This document shows, one piece after another, positions 31,858-38,924 of a stretch of DNA of 39,632 nt. The stretch spans positions 1-39,632 of the forward strand of contig JAMONA010000023.1 of assembly GCA_027066795.1 (NCBI GenBank). Direction: 5' to 3'. How positions within the stretch are numbered: the stretch's first letter is position 1; each line of letters begins with the position of its first letter. The notes under the pieces were generated by a model. That model made no database searches and was not told where the DNA came from. It saw only the letters and a program-made list of their open reading frames with translations. The DNA comes from Candidatus Kaiserbacteria bacterium. GTDB lineage: Bacteria > Patescibacteriota > Minisyncoccia > Phycocordibacterales > UBA2100. Position numbers and translations under genes: made by a program.

Positions 31858-31954
31858 ATATACATAGCGTTATACCATTATTTACCCATAATATCCACAG
31901 GTTATTAACTTATTTTACAGAGTTCCGTACTATAGCGACAAATTTTACCTGGGT

Positions 31955-32431
31955 TTAAAGATGTCTATGTGCTAAGTGAGTTAGTGCTGCTGCTATAGCG
32001 TCGTACTCATCATCGTGCTTTATATTCTTTTCTATTTTTACTAGGAGAGGGATCATCGCCATCATCTGCTTTTTATCAGCTCTACCGTTGCCAGCACAGG
32101 CCGATTTTATCTGTAGGGGAGTATATTCAAAAATCTCTAAACCATTAGACTTTGCAATATATATTATAGCGCCTATTACTTGAGCTACACTCATTGCCGT
32201 TTTCTGATTATTTACAAAATAGAGCTTCTCTATAGCTAGTGCATTTGGCTTATAAGTTTTAATTAGGAGCTCTACCGCGTTGCCTATTAACTCTAAGCGC
32301 TCAGGGAAGGGGAGTTGCGCACTAGTCTGTACACAACCAGAGTGTATAAGTTGCTCTTTACTACTAGGCTCCTTTTCCACAATGGCGACACCAAGTCGCT
32401 CGTACCCTGGGTCTATACCAAGTATTTTCAT
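31955..32431 (-). CDS. ruvC: Holliday junction resolvase RuvC
   Basis: RuvC cuts Holliday junctions during recombination, working with RuvAB. The 158 residues have normal length. The catalytic acids are D7 in GIDPGYERLG, E68 in AIEKLYF, and D141/D144 in KHDDEYDAIA. The conserved TPLQIKSACAGNGRADKKQ loop is also present. The true start is the ATG at 32431; the longer upstream frame would have to cross the promoter. TGC-TACAAT (minus, 32440-32448) ends 8 nt before it. ruvB is ~4 kb away and ruvA is not in the window. It is divergent from the desaturase gene with a 49-bp gap. Confidence 0.96.
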   Translation of the reverse strand: MKILGIDPGYERLGVAIVEKEPSSKEQLIHSGCVQTSAQLPFPERLELIGNAVELLIKTYKPNALAIEKLYFVNNQKTAMSVAQVIGAIIYIAKSNGLEIFEYTPLQIKSACAGNGRADKKQMMAMIPLLVKIEKNIKHDDEYDAIAAALTHLAHRHL

Positions 32432-32439
32432 AGAGTTAT

Positions 32440-32448
32440 ATTGTAGCA
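32440..32448 (-). promoter_or_regulatory. ruvC extended -10 promoter (TGC-TACAAT)
   Basis: On the minus strand TGC (32448-32446) precedes TACAAT (32445-32440), 8 nt before the ruvC ATG. Confidence 0.66.
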
Positions 32449-32480
32449 TGGTGTATACTACTAAATATTGAGCAGGCACT

Positions 32481-33443
32481 ATGACAGATATTAAAAATGA
32501 CCTTACTGCATACCAGACACCTAATACAGTAAGGTCTTTATTTGAATTTGCAATAACACTATACGGCACACTTATCTTTATCTATGCTGGGTATATACTC
32601 TGGGCGGGTGCTAACTATTTATTATATGGGTTGGTAACAATGGTGACATCTCTATTTTTTATTAGAATGTTTACAATACAACACGATTGCTCACATGAGT
32701 CTATGTTTAAGAGTCTATTTCTTAATAGGTTGGTGGGCAGGCTGTGCATACTTATCACTACCGTACCATACAGAAGCTGGAAGGCTGAGCATGACTCACA
32801 CCATGATCATGTGGTAGACATAGAGAAGATAGGTCTCGGTGATGTATCACTATGGACGTTAGAGAAGTATGAGTCTAAAGGCAAGGTGCAGCAAACCTTG
32901 TACAGAATATATCGTAATCCATTGTTTTTGCTTGTTATTGCTCCGTTTCTATACTTCTTTCTACGTAACAGGGTGCCAGCTATATATGACAGGAAGATAA
33001 TAATGAGTGTTGTGCTGACTAATATCGTACTACTAGTTATGTACCTTATACTTGTATACTATCTCGGATTCTGGGCAGTCTTCTTCTCTATGATAATACC
33101 AGCATATATAGCCGGCATTATAGGCGTAGGGTTGTTTTATGTACAACATCAGTTTCCTGATGCTCGCTGGTTTACCACACAAGAGTGGTCACATGTGCAA
33201 GCAAGTATAGAGGGCAGCTCGTTACTCGTACTACCGCAGCCATTAGAGTGGTTTACTTACAATATAGGCTACCACCACATACACCATGTAGACAGTGGCG
33301 TTCCTGCGTATAGGTTAAAGCAGTGCTACCAAGAGGTCGAAGCGGTGGGGAAGAAGAGACCTCTAACACTTATGGAGATACTATCCTCTTTTAGGTTAAG
33401 ATTGTGGTCGCGTGAACAGAATAAGCTAATAGGAATCAATTAA
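32481..33443 (+). CDS. Membrane fatty acid desaturase-like di-iron protein
   Basis: This is predicted to introduce a double bond into acyl chains at the membrane. The 320 residues have the three histidine boxes of the family: HDCSH (68-72), HDSHHDH (104-110) and HHIHH (265-269), plus a lone His in VQHQFPDARW (223). Four to five hydrophobic helices (about 22-62, 84-96, 148-162, 175-220) carry them. This is the layout of DesA/DesC-type and beta-carotene-type di-iron enzymes, so the exact substrate is open. No electron-donor gene is nearby. A TATACT at 32454-32459 could be its -10, with a ~14-nt leader. It is convergent with yebC. Confidence 0.88.
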   Translation: MTDIKNDLTAYQTPNTVRSLFEFAITLYGTLIFIYAGYILWAGANYLLYGLVTMVTSLFFIRMFTIQHDCSHESMFKSLFLNRLVGRLCILITTVPYRSWKAEHDSHHDHVVDIEKIGLGDVSLWTLEKYESKGKVQQTLYRIYRNPLFLLVIAPFLYFFLRNRVPAIYDRKIIMSVVLTNIVLLVMYLILVYYLGFWAVFFSMIIPAYIAGIIGVGLFYVQHQFPDARWFTTQEWSHVQASIEGSSLLVLPQPLEWFTYNIGYHHIHHVDSGVPAYRLKQCYQEVEAVGKKRPLTLMEILSSFRLRLWSREQNKLIGIN

Positions 33444-33459
33444 GGTACTGGGTAGAGCA

Positions 33460-33990
33460 CTACTGTGCATTTGTATACACCTCTTGTACATCGTCTTGTT
33501 CATCTAATATTTCTAATAGCTTGCCCAACTTTTCTCCATCAGCTTCGTTAATCTCCGTGTGTGTATTTGGCTCGTAGCCATCGTTACTTTTAGTGAATGC
33601 CCATGTAGCAGAGCCAGCCGCCGCTAGCTCTAAGCCTTGCTTACTCAATATATGTCTTATCTCTGGAGTTGTCCGGTTTTTGTTATCTGTCACTGCCTCT
33701 ATTATTAGGGCTACGCCACCGGGGCCATATGCTTCGTACAACACCTCCTCGAAGTTTGCACCATCAGCACCAGCGCCCTTGGCTACCGCTCTTTCTATAT
33801 TATTTTTAGGCATGCTTGCTGCCTTAGCGCGGTCTATCACAGAGCGTAGGCCAGGGGAGTCTACGTTACCATCACTCTTTTTTGACTCCAGTGCTATGAG
33901 TTGCGCAAGCTTGCCAAATACCTTACTCCTAGCAGCATCAGCTGCACCTTTTTTATGTTTTATTTTACTCCATTTATTGTGTCCTGACAT
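33460..33990 (-). CDS. yebC: YebC/PmpR/TACO1-family protein lacking one domain
   Basis: YebC-type proteins act in transcription control or in translation of difficult proline stretches. The 176 residues start with the perfect signature MSGHNKWSKIKHKKGAADAAR, split here as SGHNKWSKIKH and KKGAADAARSKVF. They continue through DRAKAASMPKNNIERAVAKG, YEAYGPGGVALIIEAVTDNKNRT and GSATWAF. After that the usual ~60-residue third domain is missing: the sequence goes straight to a YEPNTHTEIN segment and the normal ending LLEILDEQDDVQEVYTN. Normal length is ~240-250. The reading frame is intact, so this is a domain deletion rather than decay. TATACT (minus, 34002-34007) is 11 nt upstream. Confidence 0.92.
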   Translation of the reverse strand: MSGHNKWSKIKHKKGAADAARSKVFGKLAQLIALESKKSDGNVDSPGLRSVIDRAKAASMPKNNIERAVAKGAGADGANFEEVLYEAYGPGGVALIIEAVTDNKNRTTPEIRHILSKQGLELAAAGSATWAFTKSNDGYEPNTHTEINEADGEKLGKLLEILDEQDDVQEVYTNAQ

Positions 33991-34064
33991 AATATTTATT
34001 TAGTATAGTTAGTAATTATTTATGTTAATAATTTTAACAAAAAATAAGTTGCATGGCCAGTAAT

Positions 34065-34070
34065 TATAAT
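34065..34070 (+). promoter_or_regulatory. -10 box (TATAAT) of the small Cys/His gene
   Basis: A perfect TATAAT, 51 bp upstream of the ATG at 34122, without a clear -35. The leader would hold a real Shine-Dalgarno (AAGGAGG, 34108-34114). Confidence 0.5.
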
Positions 34071-34121
34071 GTAGTGTTTAAGTTAGAGTACTTTTCAAAA
34101 AACCAATAAGGAGGTTGGATA

Positions 34122-34325
34122 ATGTGCACAAAAGTAATAGGAGTAAGAAGTGTGAACAACTGGACAAAGACTGACGTGCCCATAAGCCACCTAGTTGTTG
34201 TGGTTGATAATATGCCAGAGTGGCACACTTGTGGACATCCAGGGTGTAAAAGTCTTGCTACAGAGCCAGATCATATACACTGCCCAGTACATAAGCCTGG
34301 TCTTAGGGAGTGGGCAGCTGAGTAA
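34122..34325 (+). CDS. Small Cys/His-rich (zinc-ribbon-like) protein with a strong Shine-Dalgarno
   Basis: The 67-residue protein has a C-terminal cluster HTCGHPGCKSLATEPDHIHC (about 35-54) followed by PVH. The Cys/His spacing (C-x3-C ... H-x-H-C-x2-H) suggests one bound zinc. The N-terminal half is a short basic/hydrophobic region (SHLVVVVDN). The ATG is 7 nt after AAGGAGG, which is exceptional here because almost every other gene lacks a Shine-Dalgarno. A bulged 7-bp hairpin plus T6 follows, so it is a complete monocistronic unit. No family is recognised; the cluster could bind RNA, DNA or protein. Confidence 0.7.
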   Translation: MCTKVIGVRSVNNWTKTDVPISHLVVVVDNMPEWHTCGHPGCKSLATEPDHIHCPVHKPGLREWAAE

Positions 34326-34331
34326 CAAAAC

Positions 34332-34368
34332 AAGGAGCGTTGGCAAAATAATGTCTGCGCCCTTTTTT
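34332..34368 (+). terminator. Terminator-like hairpin after the small Cys/His gene
   Basis: AAGG-A-GCG pairs with CGC-CCTT across an 18-nt loop (one bulged A) and is followed by a run of T. Confidence 0.6.
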
Positions 34369-34391
34369 ATTTGCTAAGGCATAGGTGGCTA

Positions 34392-35432
34392 TCACTCTTG
34401 TTCATTGTCCTTGAATTTAGATGGAAACACAGCCATAGGCCAACCTTTTATTATTTCATTATGTATATATAAAATTGCTTGTAGGTGTTCGTATAGATCT
34501 TTTGTAGATTCTATATGGTTATAAAAGTGTGCTTTTAAGTACTCAGCTGCTCTCTCAGCATCGTCTGAGACGAAGAATTCTTGGTCAGTATTCTTAGCCA
34601 CCGTCTTAACCCAAGGCATTTCTAATAAGTTAGCGTAAGCTTCTTTAGGGAGTCTCCTTTTAGAATATTTACCACGAAATAAAAAATCATTAGTAAGTTT
34701 AAACAAATCTTCATTTTCATCAATGGACATTAAGTTTAGGTTAAATAATGCCTCTTGTCCGCCTTCTAGGAATAATCCATCTTGGTCAAGTTGTTGCTTT
34801 GGGTGTGTGGCATTATGTACAGGCTTGCGTAATATAACTGGAAACATTGGTGCAAGAGCCGGCATGTATATGTTTGGGTATGCACGAGCACCCCAGTACT
34901 CCTCCGCAACATCTGCAAACTGCTCTATTGATCTGATTACTTCGTAGCCACCTTCATGCGAGTTATCATAAATAGACACCGGAGACTTAGCAGGGTCGTA
35001 AGTATCTTCCGCAACATCTAGTATGGATTCACCGATCTGTATGGCGTTTTGAAAAAACTTTTTATTTTGTATTACCCATATAGGTTTTATAATGCCTCCC
35101 TCTTTTATAAATTTTCGTATAGCCTTAATACCAGGCATTGTCGGATTGTTTATCTTTACTAGTAGCTTTTTATACACGTATCTATTTATTTCTAAACAGC
35201 GTCCAACAGGGTAGGAGTCAGTGTAGTTTCTGTGTGCGTCTTTCTTACTGCCTTTTATAGCCATATCCGCTTCTTTGCGCAATATTTGTATGTCGTTAAT
35301 TATGGCCTCTCGGTTTGGTAGTATCCATTCTTTAGTTAGGTGTTTCTGCTTCTCGCTCGCCGGCACCATTACAGCATCTAAGTTATCTATACCCTCAAAG
35401 CGTTTATTTTTAGGTATAAGGCTTTCTATCAT
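34392..35432 (-). CDS. Protein of unknown function in the ruvB transcription unit
   Basis: The 346-residue protein is soluble, with no signal peptide or membrane helix. It has an acidic/basic helical start with many Lys/Glu residues (SEKQKHLTKEWILPNREAII, about 26-45). A basic middle contains KGSKKDAHRNYTDSYPVGRC, followed by a mixed alpha/beta C-terminal two-thirds. Possible landmarks are VSIYDNSHEGGYEVIRSIEQFADVAE (split about 150-176) and PVHNATHPKQQLDQDG, but I recognise no catalytic motif. The start lies 2 nt after the ruvB stop, so it is co-translated with ruvB, which hints at DNA repair or recombination but does not prove it. No terminator separates them. Confidence 0.65.
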   Translation of the reverse strand: MIESLIPKNKRFEGIDNLDAVMVPASEKQKHLTKEWILPNREAIINDIQILRKEADMAIKGSKKDAHRNYTDSYPVGRCLEINRYVYKKLLVKINNPTMPGIKAIRKFIKEGGIIKPIWVIQNKKFFQNAIQIGESILDVAEDTYDPAKSPVSIYDNSHEGGYEVIRSIEQFADVAEEYWGARAYPNIYMPALAPMFPVILRKPVHNATHPKQQLDQDGLFLEGGQEALFNLNLMSIDENEDLFKLTNDFLFRGKYSKRRLPKEAYANLLEMPWVKTVAKNTDQEFFVSDDAERAAEYLKAHFYNHIESTKDLYEHLQAILYIHNEIIKGWPMAVFPSKFKDNEQE

Positions 35433-35434
35433 AC

Positions 35435-36442
35435 TTATTTATTCAAATGCTTTATAGCTGCTGTGGTGGCTACTCTTCCGCGTGGTGTGCGCTCTAGGAG
35501 TCCTAGCTGTATTAAGTATGGCTCGTGCACCTCTTCTATAGTGTTTGCATCTTCTCCTGTGGCTGCAGCCAATGTAGAGAGTCCTACTGGACCATTATTA
35601 AACTTGTTTATTATGACATCTAGCAGCTCTCTATCAGAGTGGTTGAGTCCGAGCTCATCAACCTCTAAGAGCTCTAGGGCTTTATGTGCGGTGTCAGAGT
35701 CTAGTGTGCCACCGTTTACCTCTACAAAATCACGACAACGCTTAAGTAGATAGTTGGCAATGCGCGGGGTGAAGCGACTACGCTTGGCTATCTCATTTAT
35801 TGCTGAGTCCTCTAGCTTTACCCCTAGTATCTTAGCGCTGCGCTTTAATATCTCCTCTATTTCTTCTTTATTATAATACTCAAGACGGAAAGAGCCGCCA
35901 GAGAAGCGACTACGTAATGGTGCTGAGAGTCCAGCCACTTGAGTGGTGGCTGCCACAAGAGTAAAGGGCGGTAGCTCTAGCTGTAAAGTGCGGGCTGATG
36001 GGCCCTTGCCTATAATAATATCCAAGGTACCACTCTCCATAGCAGGGTATAGCACCTCCTCTATGGCTTTATTAAGCCTATGTATCTCATCTATAAATAG
36101 TATGTCACCCTTATTAAGGTTGGTTATTATTGAGGCTAAGTCACCGACCTTTTCTATAGCTGGGCCACTAGTAAGCTTCATCTGTGCCCCTAGTTCACGG
36201 GCTATAAGGTGGGCGAGTGTTGTCTTGCCAAGTCCTGGAGGGCCGTAGAAGAGTATGTGCTCAGGTGGTAGCTTGCGAGCCTTGGCGGCTGTGAGTAGTA
36301 TATGTAAGTTATTCTTAACCCTCTTTTGGCCTATATAGTCAACCCAGGCACTTGGTCTAAGGTCGGAGTCCAGAGAGCCTGACTTAGGCGAATCTGTATG
36401 GCCCTTGTCAGTGTTGATGTTTTGGTTATTAGGTGTTGACAT
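35435..36442 (-). CDS. ruvB: Holliday junction branch-migration helicase RuvB
   Basis: RuvB is the AAA+ motor that, with RuvA, moves Holliday junctions. The 335 residues have normal length. Landmarks are LRPSAWVDYIGQKRVKNNL, Walker A GPPGLGKT (67-74), Walker B LFIDEIHRLNKAIEEVLYPAME, the sensor LVAATTQVAGLSAPLRSRF, and the winged-helix end GPVGLSTLAAATGED ... EPYLIQLGLLERTPRGR. The first ~27 residues are an Asn/Ser/Asp-rich extension. Its start codon overlaps the -35 box of the divergent small-RNA promoter (36436-36441), so the two units may interfere. No leaderless -10 is obvious; the TGG-TATAAT at 36642-36650 (minus) could give a ~190-nt leader running antisense through the small RNA. Confidence 0.97.
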   Translation of the reverse strand: MSTPNNQNINTDKGHTDSPKSGSLDSDLRPSAWVDYIGQKRVKNNLHILLTAAKARKLPPEHILFYGPPGLGKTTLAHLIARELGAQMKLTSGPAIEKVGDLASIITNLNKGDILFIDEIHRLNKAIEEVLYPAMESGTLDIIIGKGPSARTLQLELPPFTLVAATTQVAGLSAPLRSRFSGGSFRLEYYNKEEIEEILKRSAKILGVKLEDSAINEIAKRSRFTPRIANYLLKRCRDFVEVNGGTLDSDTAHKALELLEVDELGLNHSDRELLDVIINKFNNGPVGLSTLAAATGEDANTIEEVHEPYLIQLGLLERTPRGRVATTAAIKHLNK

Positions 36443-36464
36443 GTTGCAACTTGTGTGCTATTAT
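36436..36464 (+). promoter_or_regulatory. Near-consensus promoter TTGACA-17 bp-TGC-TATTAT driving the small RNA
   Basis: A perfect -35 (TTGACA, 36436-36441), a 17-bp spacer and an extended -10 (TGC, TATTAT 36459-36464). It points away from ruvB, overlaps the ruvB start codon, and predicts transcription start at about 36471. Few promoters in this window come so close to consensus, and no protein gene follows. Confidence 0.8.
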
Positions 36465-36470
36465 CGTGCC

Positions 36471-36645
36471 CGTTAGAGCATACAATTCTCTAAATGACCC
36501 ACAATATGAATCTGGTCAAGGAAGAAGCGGTATAAGGTTTCGACCAAACTACTGCGACTATCCTCAGATTATATTCAGCTTTCATTATTGTTTCTCTCCC
36601 CGAGATTCACGAAAGTATCATTTAGAGAATTGTGTGCTTTTATTA
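36471..36645 (+). ncRNA. Structured small RNA with a 20-bp closing stem (6S-like candidate)
   Basis: Between ruvB and pilB lies a ~175-nt transcription unit without a plausible ORF. A consensus promoter precedes it. The arms 36478-36497 and 36618-36637 pair over 20 bp (one G-U), and TTTTATTAT follows the closing arm as a terminator. Inside, a second stem (AATATGAATCTG with CAGATTATATT, one bulge) carries a complex apical part containing GGTC/GACC. The 3' side of the junction has a small hairpin (TCTC-CCC-GAGA) flanked by CTTTC/GAAAG. A long closing stem, an open centre and an apical arm are the general layout of 6S RNA. I see no RNase P, tmRNA or SRP consensus, so the class stays open. On the opposite strand a -10 at 36642-36650 could make an antisense copy. 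Confidence 0.62.
36478..36637. repeat. 20-bp inverted repeat enclosing 120 bp
   Basis: The arms 36478-36497 and 36618-36637 are complementary at 19 of 20 positions, the exception being a G-U-compatible pair. They are interpreted as the closing stem of the small RNA rather than mobile-element ends, because no target duplication flanks them. Confidence 0.85.
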
Positions 36646-36650
36646 TACCA
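36642..36650 (-). promoter_or_regulatory. Extended -10 promoter (TGG-TATAAT) facing ruvB
   Basis: On the minus strand TGG (36650-36648) precedes a perfect TATAAT (36647-36642). Its transcript would begin near 36635, run antisense through the small RNA, and reach ruvB. Confidence 0.5.
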
Positions 36651-36750
36651 CAGCAATTCTTACAACTGACACTACCAGAGAGGAGAGCAGTAGGCAAATT
36701 AAATAATAGTTAGAAAACAAACCTTGCTAACTGGCAATAGACTAAATGGC

Positions 36751-38442
36751 TTACTCTCTAAACAAATCCTCAGTAAGGTCAACTACTCTAGTTAATTCTT
36801 CTAAACTTGTGATACCCTCAAGGGCCTTTACTATGCCGTCCTCTGCCATGCGGCGTATACCTTGTGGCTTGGCTGCACGCCATATATCAGCTTCACTAGG
36901 GTTATTACGCACAGCCTCCTCTACAGCTGGGTCTACTAGTACAGCTTCGAGTATTGCAACTCGGCCCTTGTAGCCACTCTTGCCACATTTGTCACATCCT
37001 CCATCAGCTGGGTGCCATAGAGTATCTCTGTTAGTTGGTAAGTCTTCAGGTCGTGGTATGTTTTTTAAAATCCTTCCAACTGTCTCTTGCTCTTGCTTGT
37101 CCATAGGCTTAGACACTCGACAATGCTTGCATAATCTACGAGCAAGTCTCTGAGCCATAGACACTGAGAGTGCTGCACCTATACTCTCTGGCGCAACGTC
37201 TAAGTCTATAATGCGGGGGAATGTTCCGGCAGCGTTGTTGGTGTGTAAAGTAGAGAATACAAGGTGGCCGGTAAGTGCAGCATTAACCGCTGTGGAGGCT
37301 ACATCAGGGTCTCTAATCTCACCAACCATTATTACATCTGGGTCTTGGCGCAGTATGGCGCGCAGTCCATCAGCAAAGCTATAATTTTTAGTTATTTGAG
37401 TCTGTACTATTCCAGGTAGGTGGTACTCTATAGGGTTCTCAAGGGTTATAATCTTAATGTCAGGACTGTTTACTTTATTTAAGAAGGCATACAGTGTAGT
37501 AGTCTTACCTGAGCCTGTGGGTCCAGTGTTTAGTATCATGCCATTTGGTTTGCTTATTTCGTAGAGGAAGAGCTTTTTAAGGTGCTCATCCATACCTACG
37601 GCGTCAATATCTAACCCTAAGGCTGCTGGATCTAAGATACGTAGCACGATGCTCTCGCCATATGCCCCAGGTATCACCGAGGCTCGTATCTCTATCTCAC
37701 TCTCGCCAACTTTAATACTGAAGCGGCCATCTTGTGCGGTGTTAGACACATTTATCTTCATGCCTGCTAAGAGTTTTATACGAGAGCGCAAAAGCTTGTA
37801 TACATCACTATCAAAATCCATGACGTTAGTAAGTACACCATCAAGCCTGTAGCGCACATGTATATAGGAGTCCTCGGGCTCTATGTGCACATCAGAGGCG
37901 CCAAGTGCCAAGCTGCCACCTAGTAGTACTTCAAGTATACGCGATACTCGGTGTGATTTAGAGCTTGCTAGTGCCTCGCCTATGTTTACCTTTATGTCCT
38001 CTATGTTTTTTAGGTCGGTCTGCATAGAGGTTATAGTCTCAGACGACAGGTTAAGTACACCTCCCTCAGCTGCTGCGGCATACGAGAGGTCCTTATAATG
38101 CCCCCACGCATGCTCAAGACTGCGCACAGAGACCATAAAAAGCTTCACATCATAACCAAGGCTCTTAACTCTCTCTATCTTCTCTATAGTGTCGGCTCGC
38201 TTAGGGGAGCGAGCAGCTATATATACAGTCTTTACCACCATTTTAAAGGCTGCTAATTCAGACTCTCTTGCGTCTGCTTCAGGTATTAATTTTAAGGCGT
38301 CTGTGCTTATACCTTGGCGAGTTAGGTCTACATAGCCCACTCCATATTTTTTAGAGAGTATCTGAGCGAGGCTCTCCTCCTCTTTGATGTGTAGCTCCTC
38401 TAGGCGGGCTGTTTGTTTAGTATCATTAAATTGTACAGACAT
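36751..38442 (-). CDS. pilB: PilB/GspE-family type IV pilus or secretion ATPase
   Basis: This is the hexameric ATPase that powers pilus extension in type IV pili or type II secretion. The 563 residues have an N-terminal MshEN-like domain (about 20-120), a central region with SDVHIEPEDSYIHVRYRLDG split over about 183-203, Walker A GPTGSGKT (307-314), an Asp-box region ENPIEY, Walker B VIMVGEIRD (370-378) and the His-box TGHLVFSTLHTN. A tetracysteine zinc site is formed by C438/C441 and C483/C486. No other pilus gene is adjacent. The ATG at 38442 was chosen because TGT-TATCAT lies 7 nt upstream; the longer frame runs into the divergent tsaE gene. Confidence 0.95.
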   Translation of the reverse strand: MSVQFNDTKQTARLEELHIKEEESLAQILSKKYGVGYVDLTRQGISTDALKLIPEADARESELAAFKMVVKTVYIAARSPKRADTIEKIERVKSLGYDVKLFMVSVRSLEHAWGHYKDLSYAAAAEGGVLNLSSETITSMQTDLKNIEDIKVNIGEALASSKSHRVSRILEVLLGGSLALGASDVHIEPEDSYIHVRYRLDGVLTNVMDFDSDVYKLLRSRIKLLAGMKINVSNTAQDGRFSIKVGESEIEIRASVIPGAYGESIVLRILDPAALGLDIDAVGMDEHLKKLFLYEISKPNGMILNTGPTGSGKTTTLYAFLNKVNSPDIKIITLENPIEYHLPGIVQTQITKNYSFADGLRAILRQDPDVIMVGEIRDPDVASTAVNAALTGHLVFSTLHTNNAAGTFPRIIDLDVAPESIGAALSVSMAQRLARRLCKHCRVSKPMDKQEQETVGRILKNIPRPEDLPTNRDTLWHPADGGCDKCGKSGYKGRVAILEAVLVDPAVEEAVRNNPSEADIWRAAKPQGIRRMAEDGIVKALEGITSLEELTRVVDLTEDLFRE

Positions 38443-38449
38443 TATTATA

Positions 38450-38458
38450 ATGATAACA
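38450..38458 (-). promoter_or_regulatory. pilB extended -10 promoter (TGT-TATCAT)
   Basis: On the minus strand TGT (38458-38456) then TATCAT (38455-38450), 7 nt before the pilB ATG. It shares bases 38454-38455 with the opposite -10 of tsaE. Confidence 0.62.
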
Positions 38459-38459
38459 T
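38451..38459 (+). promoter_or_regulatory. tsaE extended -10 promoter (TGA-TAACAT)
   Basis: TGA then TAACAT (38454-38459), exactly 6 nt before the ATG at 38466. An alternative TATAAT at 38446-38451 would give a ~7-nt leader. Confidence 0.6.
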
Positions 38460-38465
38460 GCAACC

Positions 38466-38921
38466 ATGGAGCGCAGAGAGTATATAGTGAATAATGAGCA
38501 GAGCATGCAAGAGTTAGTACTTGAGGTACTAAACCGAGCTCACTTGCTTGCAGCACCTACTGCTGCAGTCTTGGCACTTAATGGTGACCTAGGTGCTGGC
38601 AAAACAACCTTTACAAAAGCCTTAGCTAAAGAACTGGGCGTACAAGAGTCAGTAACCAGCCCAACATTTGTAATACAAAAGTCATATGACATACAAAAAG
38701 ATAACAGCAATTTCAAAAAAATAGTGCATATAGACGCCTATAGACTAGAGAGTGGGGCAGAGGCCGAGGTACTTGGCTTGACTGCGACCATGGCAGACAG
38801 CACAAATTTAGTGGTAATAGAGTGGGCAGAGAACATTAAGAGCGCGCTGCCGCAGAGTGCTATAAGTATAGACTTTAAATATATAAATGAGACAACAAGA
38901 GGAGTGACGATTTGTTCATAA
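38466..38921 (+). CDS. tsaE: tRNA threonylcarbamoyladenosine biosynthesis protein TsaE
   Basis: TsaE is the ATPase partner of TsaB-TsaD in making t6A37 of ANN-decoding tRNAs. The 151 residues have normal length, Walker A LGAGKTT (42-48), the SPTF switch motif (65-68), VHIDAYRLES (about 88-97) and the late IEWAEN motif. TsaB and TsaD genes are not in the window. It is divergent from pilB with only 23 bp between start codons. No terminator is visible between its stop and the promoter of the next gene at 38925, which begins 3 bp after the stop. Confidence 0.94.
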   Translation: MERREYIVNNEQSMQELVLEVLNRAHLLAAPTAAVLALNGDLGAGKTTFTKALAKELGVQESVTSPTFVIQKSYDIQKDNSNFKKIVHIDAYRLESGAEAEVLGLTATMADSTNLVVIEWAENIKSALPQSAISIDFKYINETTRGVTICS

Positions 38922-38924
38922 CTA

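Noticed and set aside
36530..36580. Hammerhead-ribozyme-like motif (CUGAGGA and CGAAAC on the minus strand)
   Set aside because: The bases after CUGAGGA do not pair with those before GAAA, so stem II cannot form, and CUG is already paired in the internal stem.
36478..36637. MITE or IS remnant bounded by 20-bp inverted repeats
   Set aside because: No target-site duplication or second copy is seen, while a promoter and a T-tract fit an RNA gene. A genome-wide copy search would settle it.
36471..36645. tmRNA, SRP RNA or RNase P RNA at this site
   Set aside because: There is no tRNA-like acceptor/T-arm with CCA, no SRP GGAAG-AGCAG apical loop, and only a loose GAGGAUAGUC resemblance to the RNase P CR-I region. 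The UAGUCGCA similarity to tmRNA lacks any tag-like ORF.
36433..36669. 78-codon open frame over the ruvB-pilB gap
   Set aside because: It overlaps the ruvB start and both arms of the RNA stem, and its composition is random.
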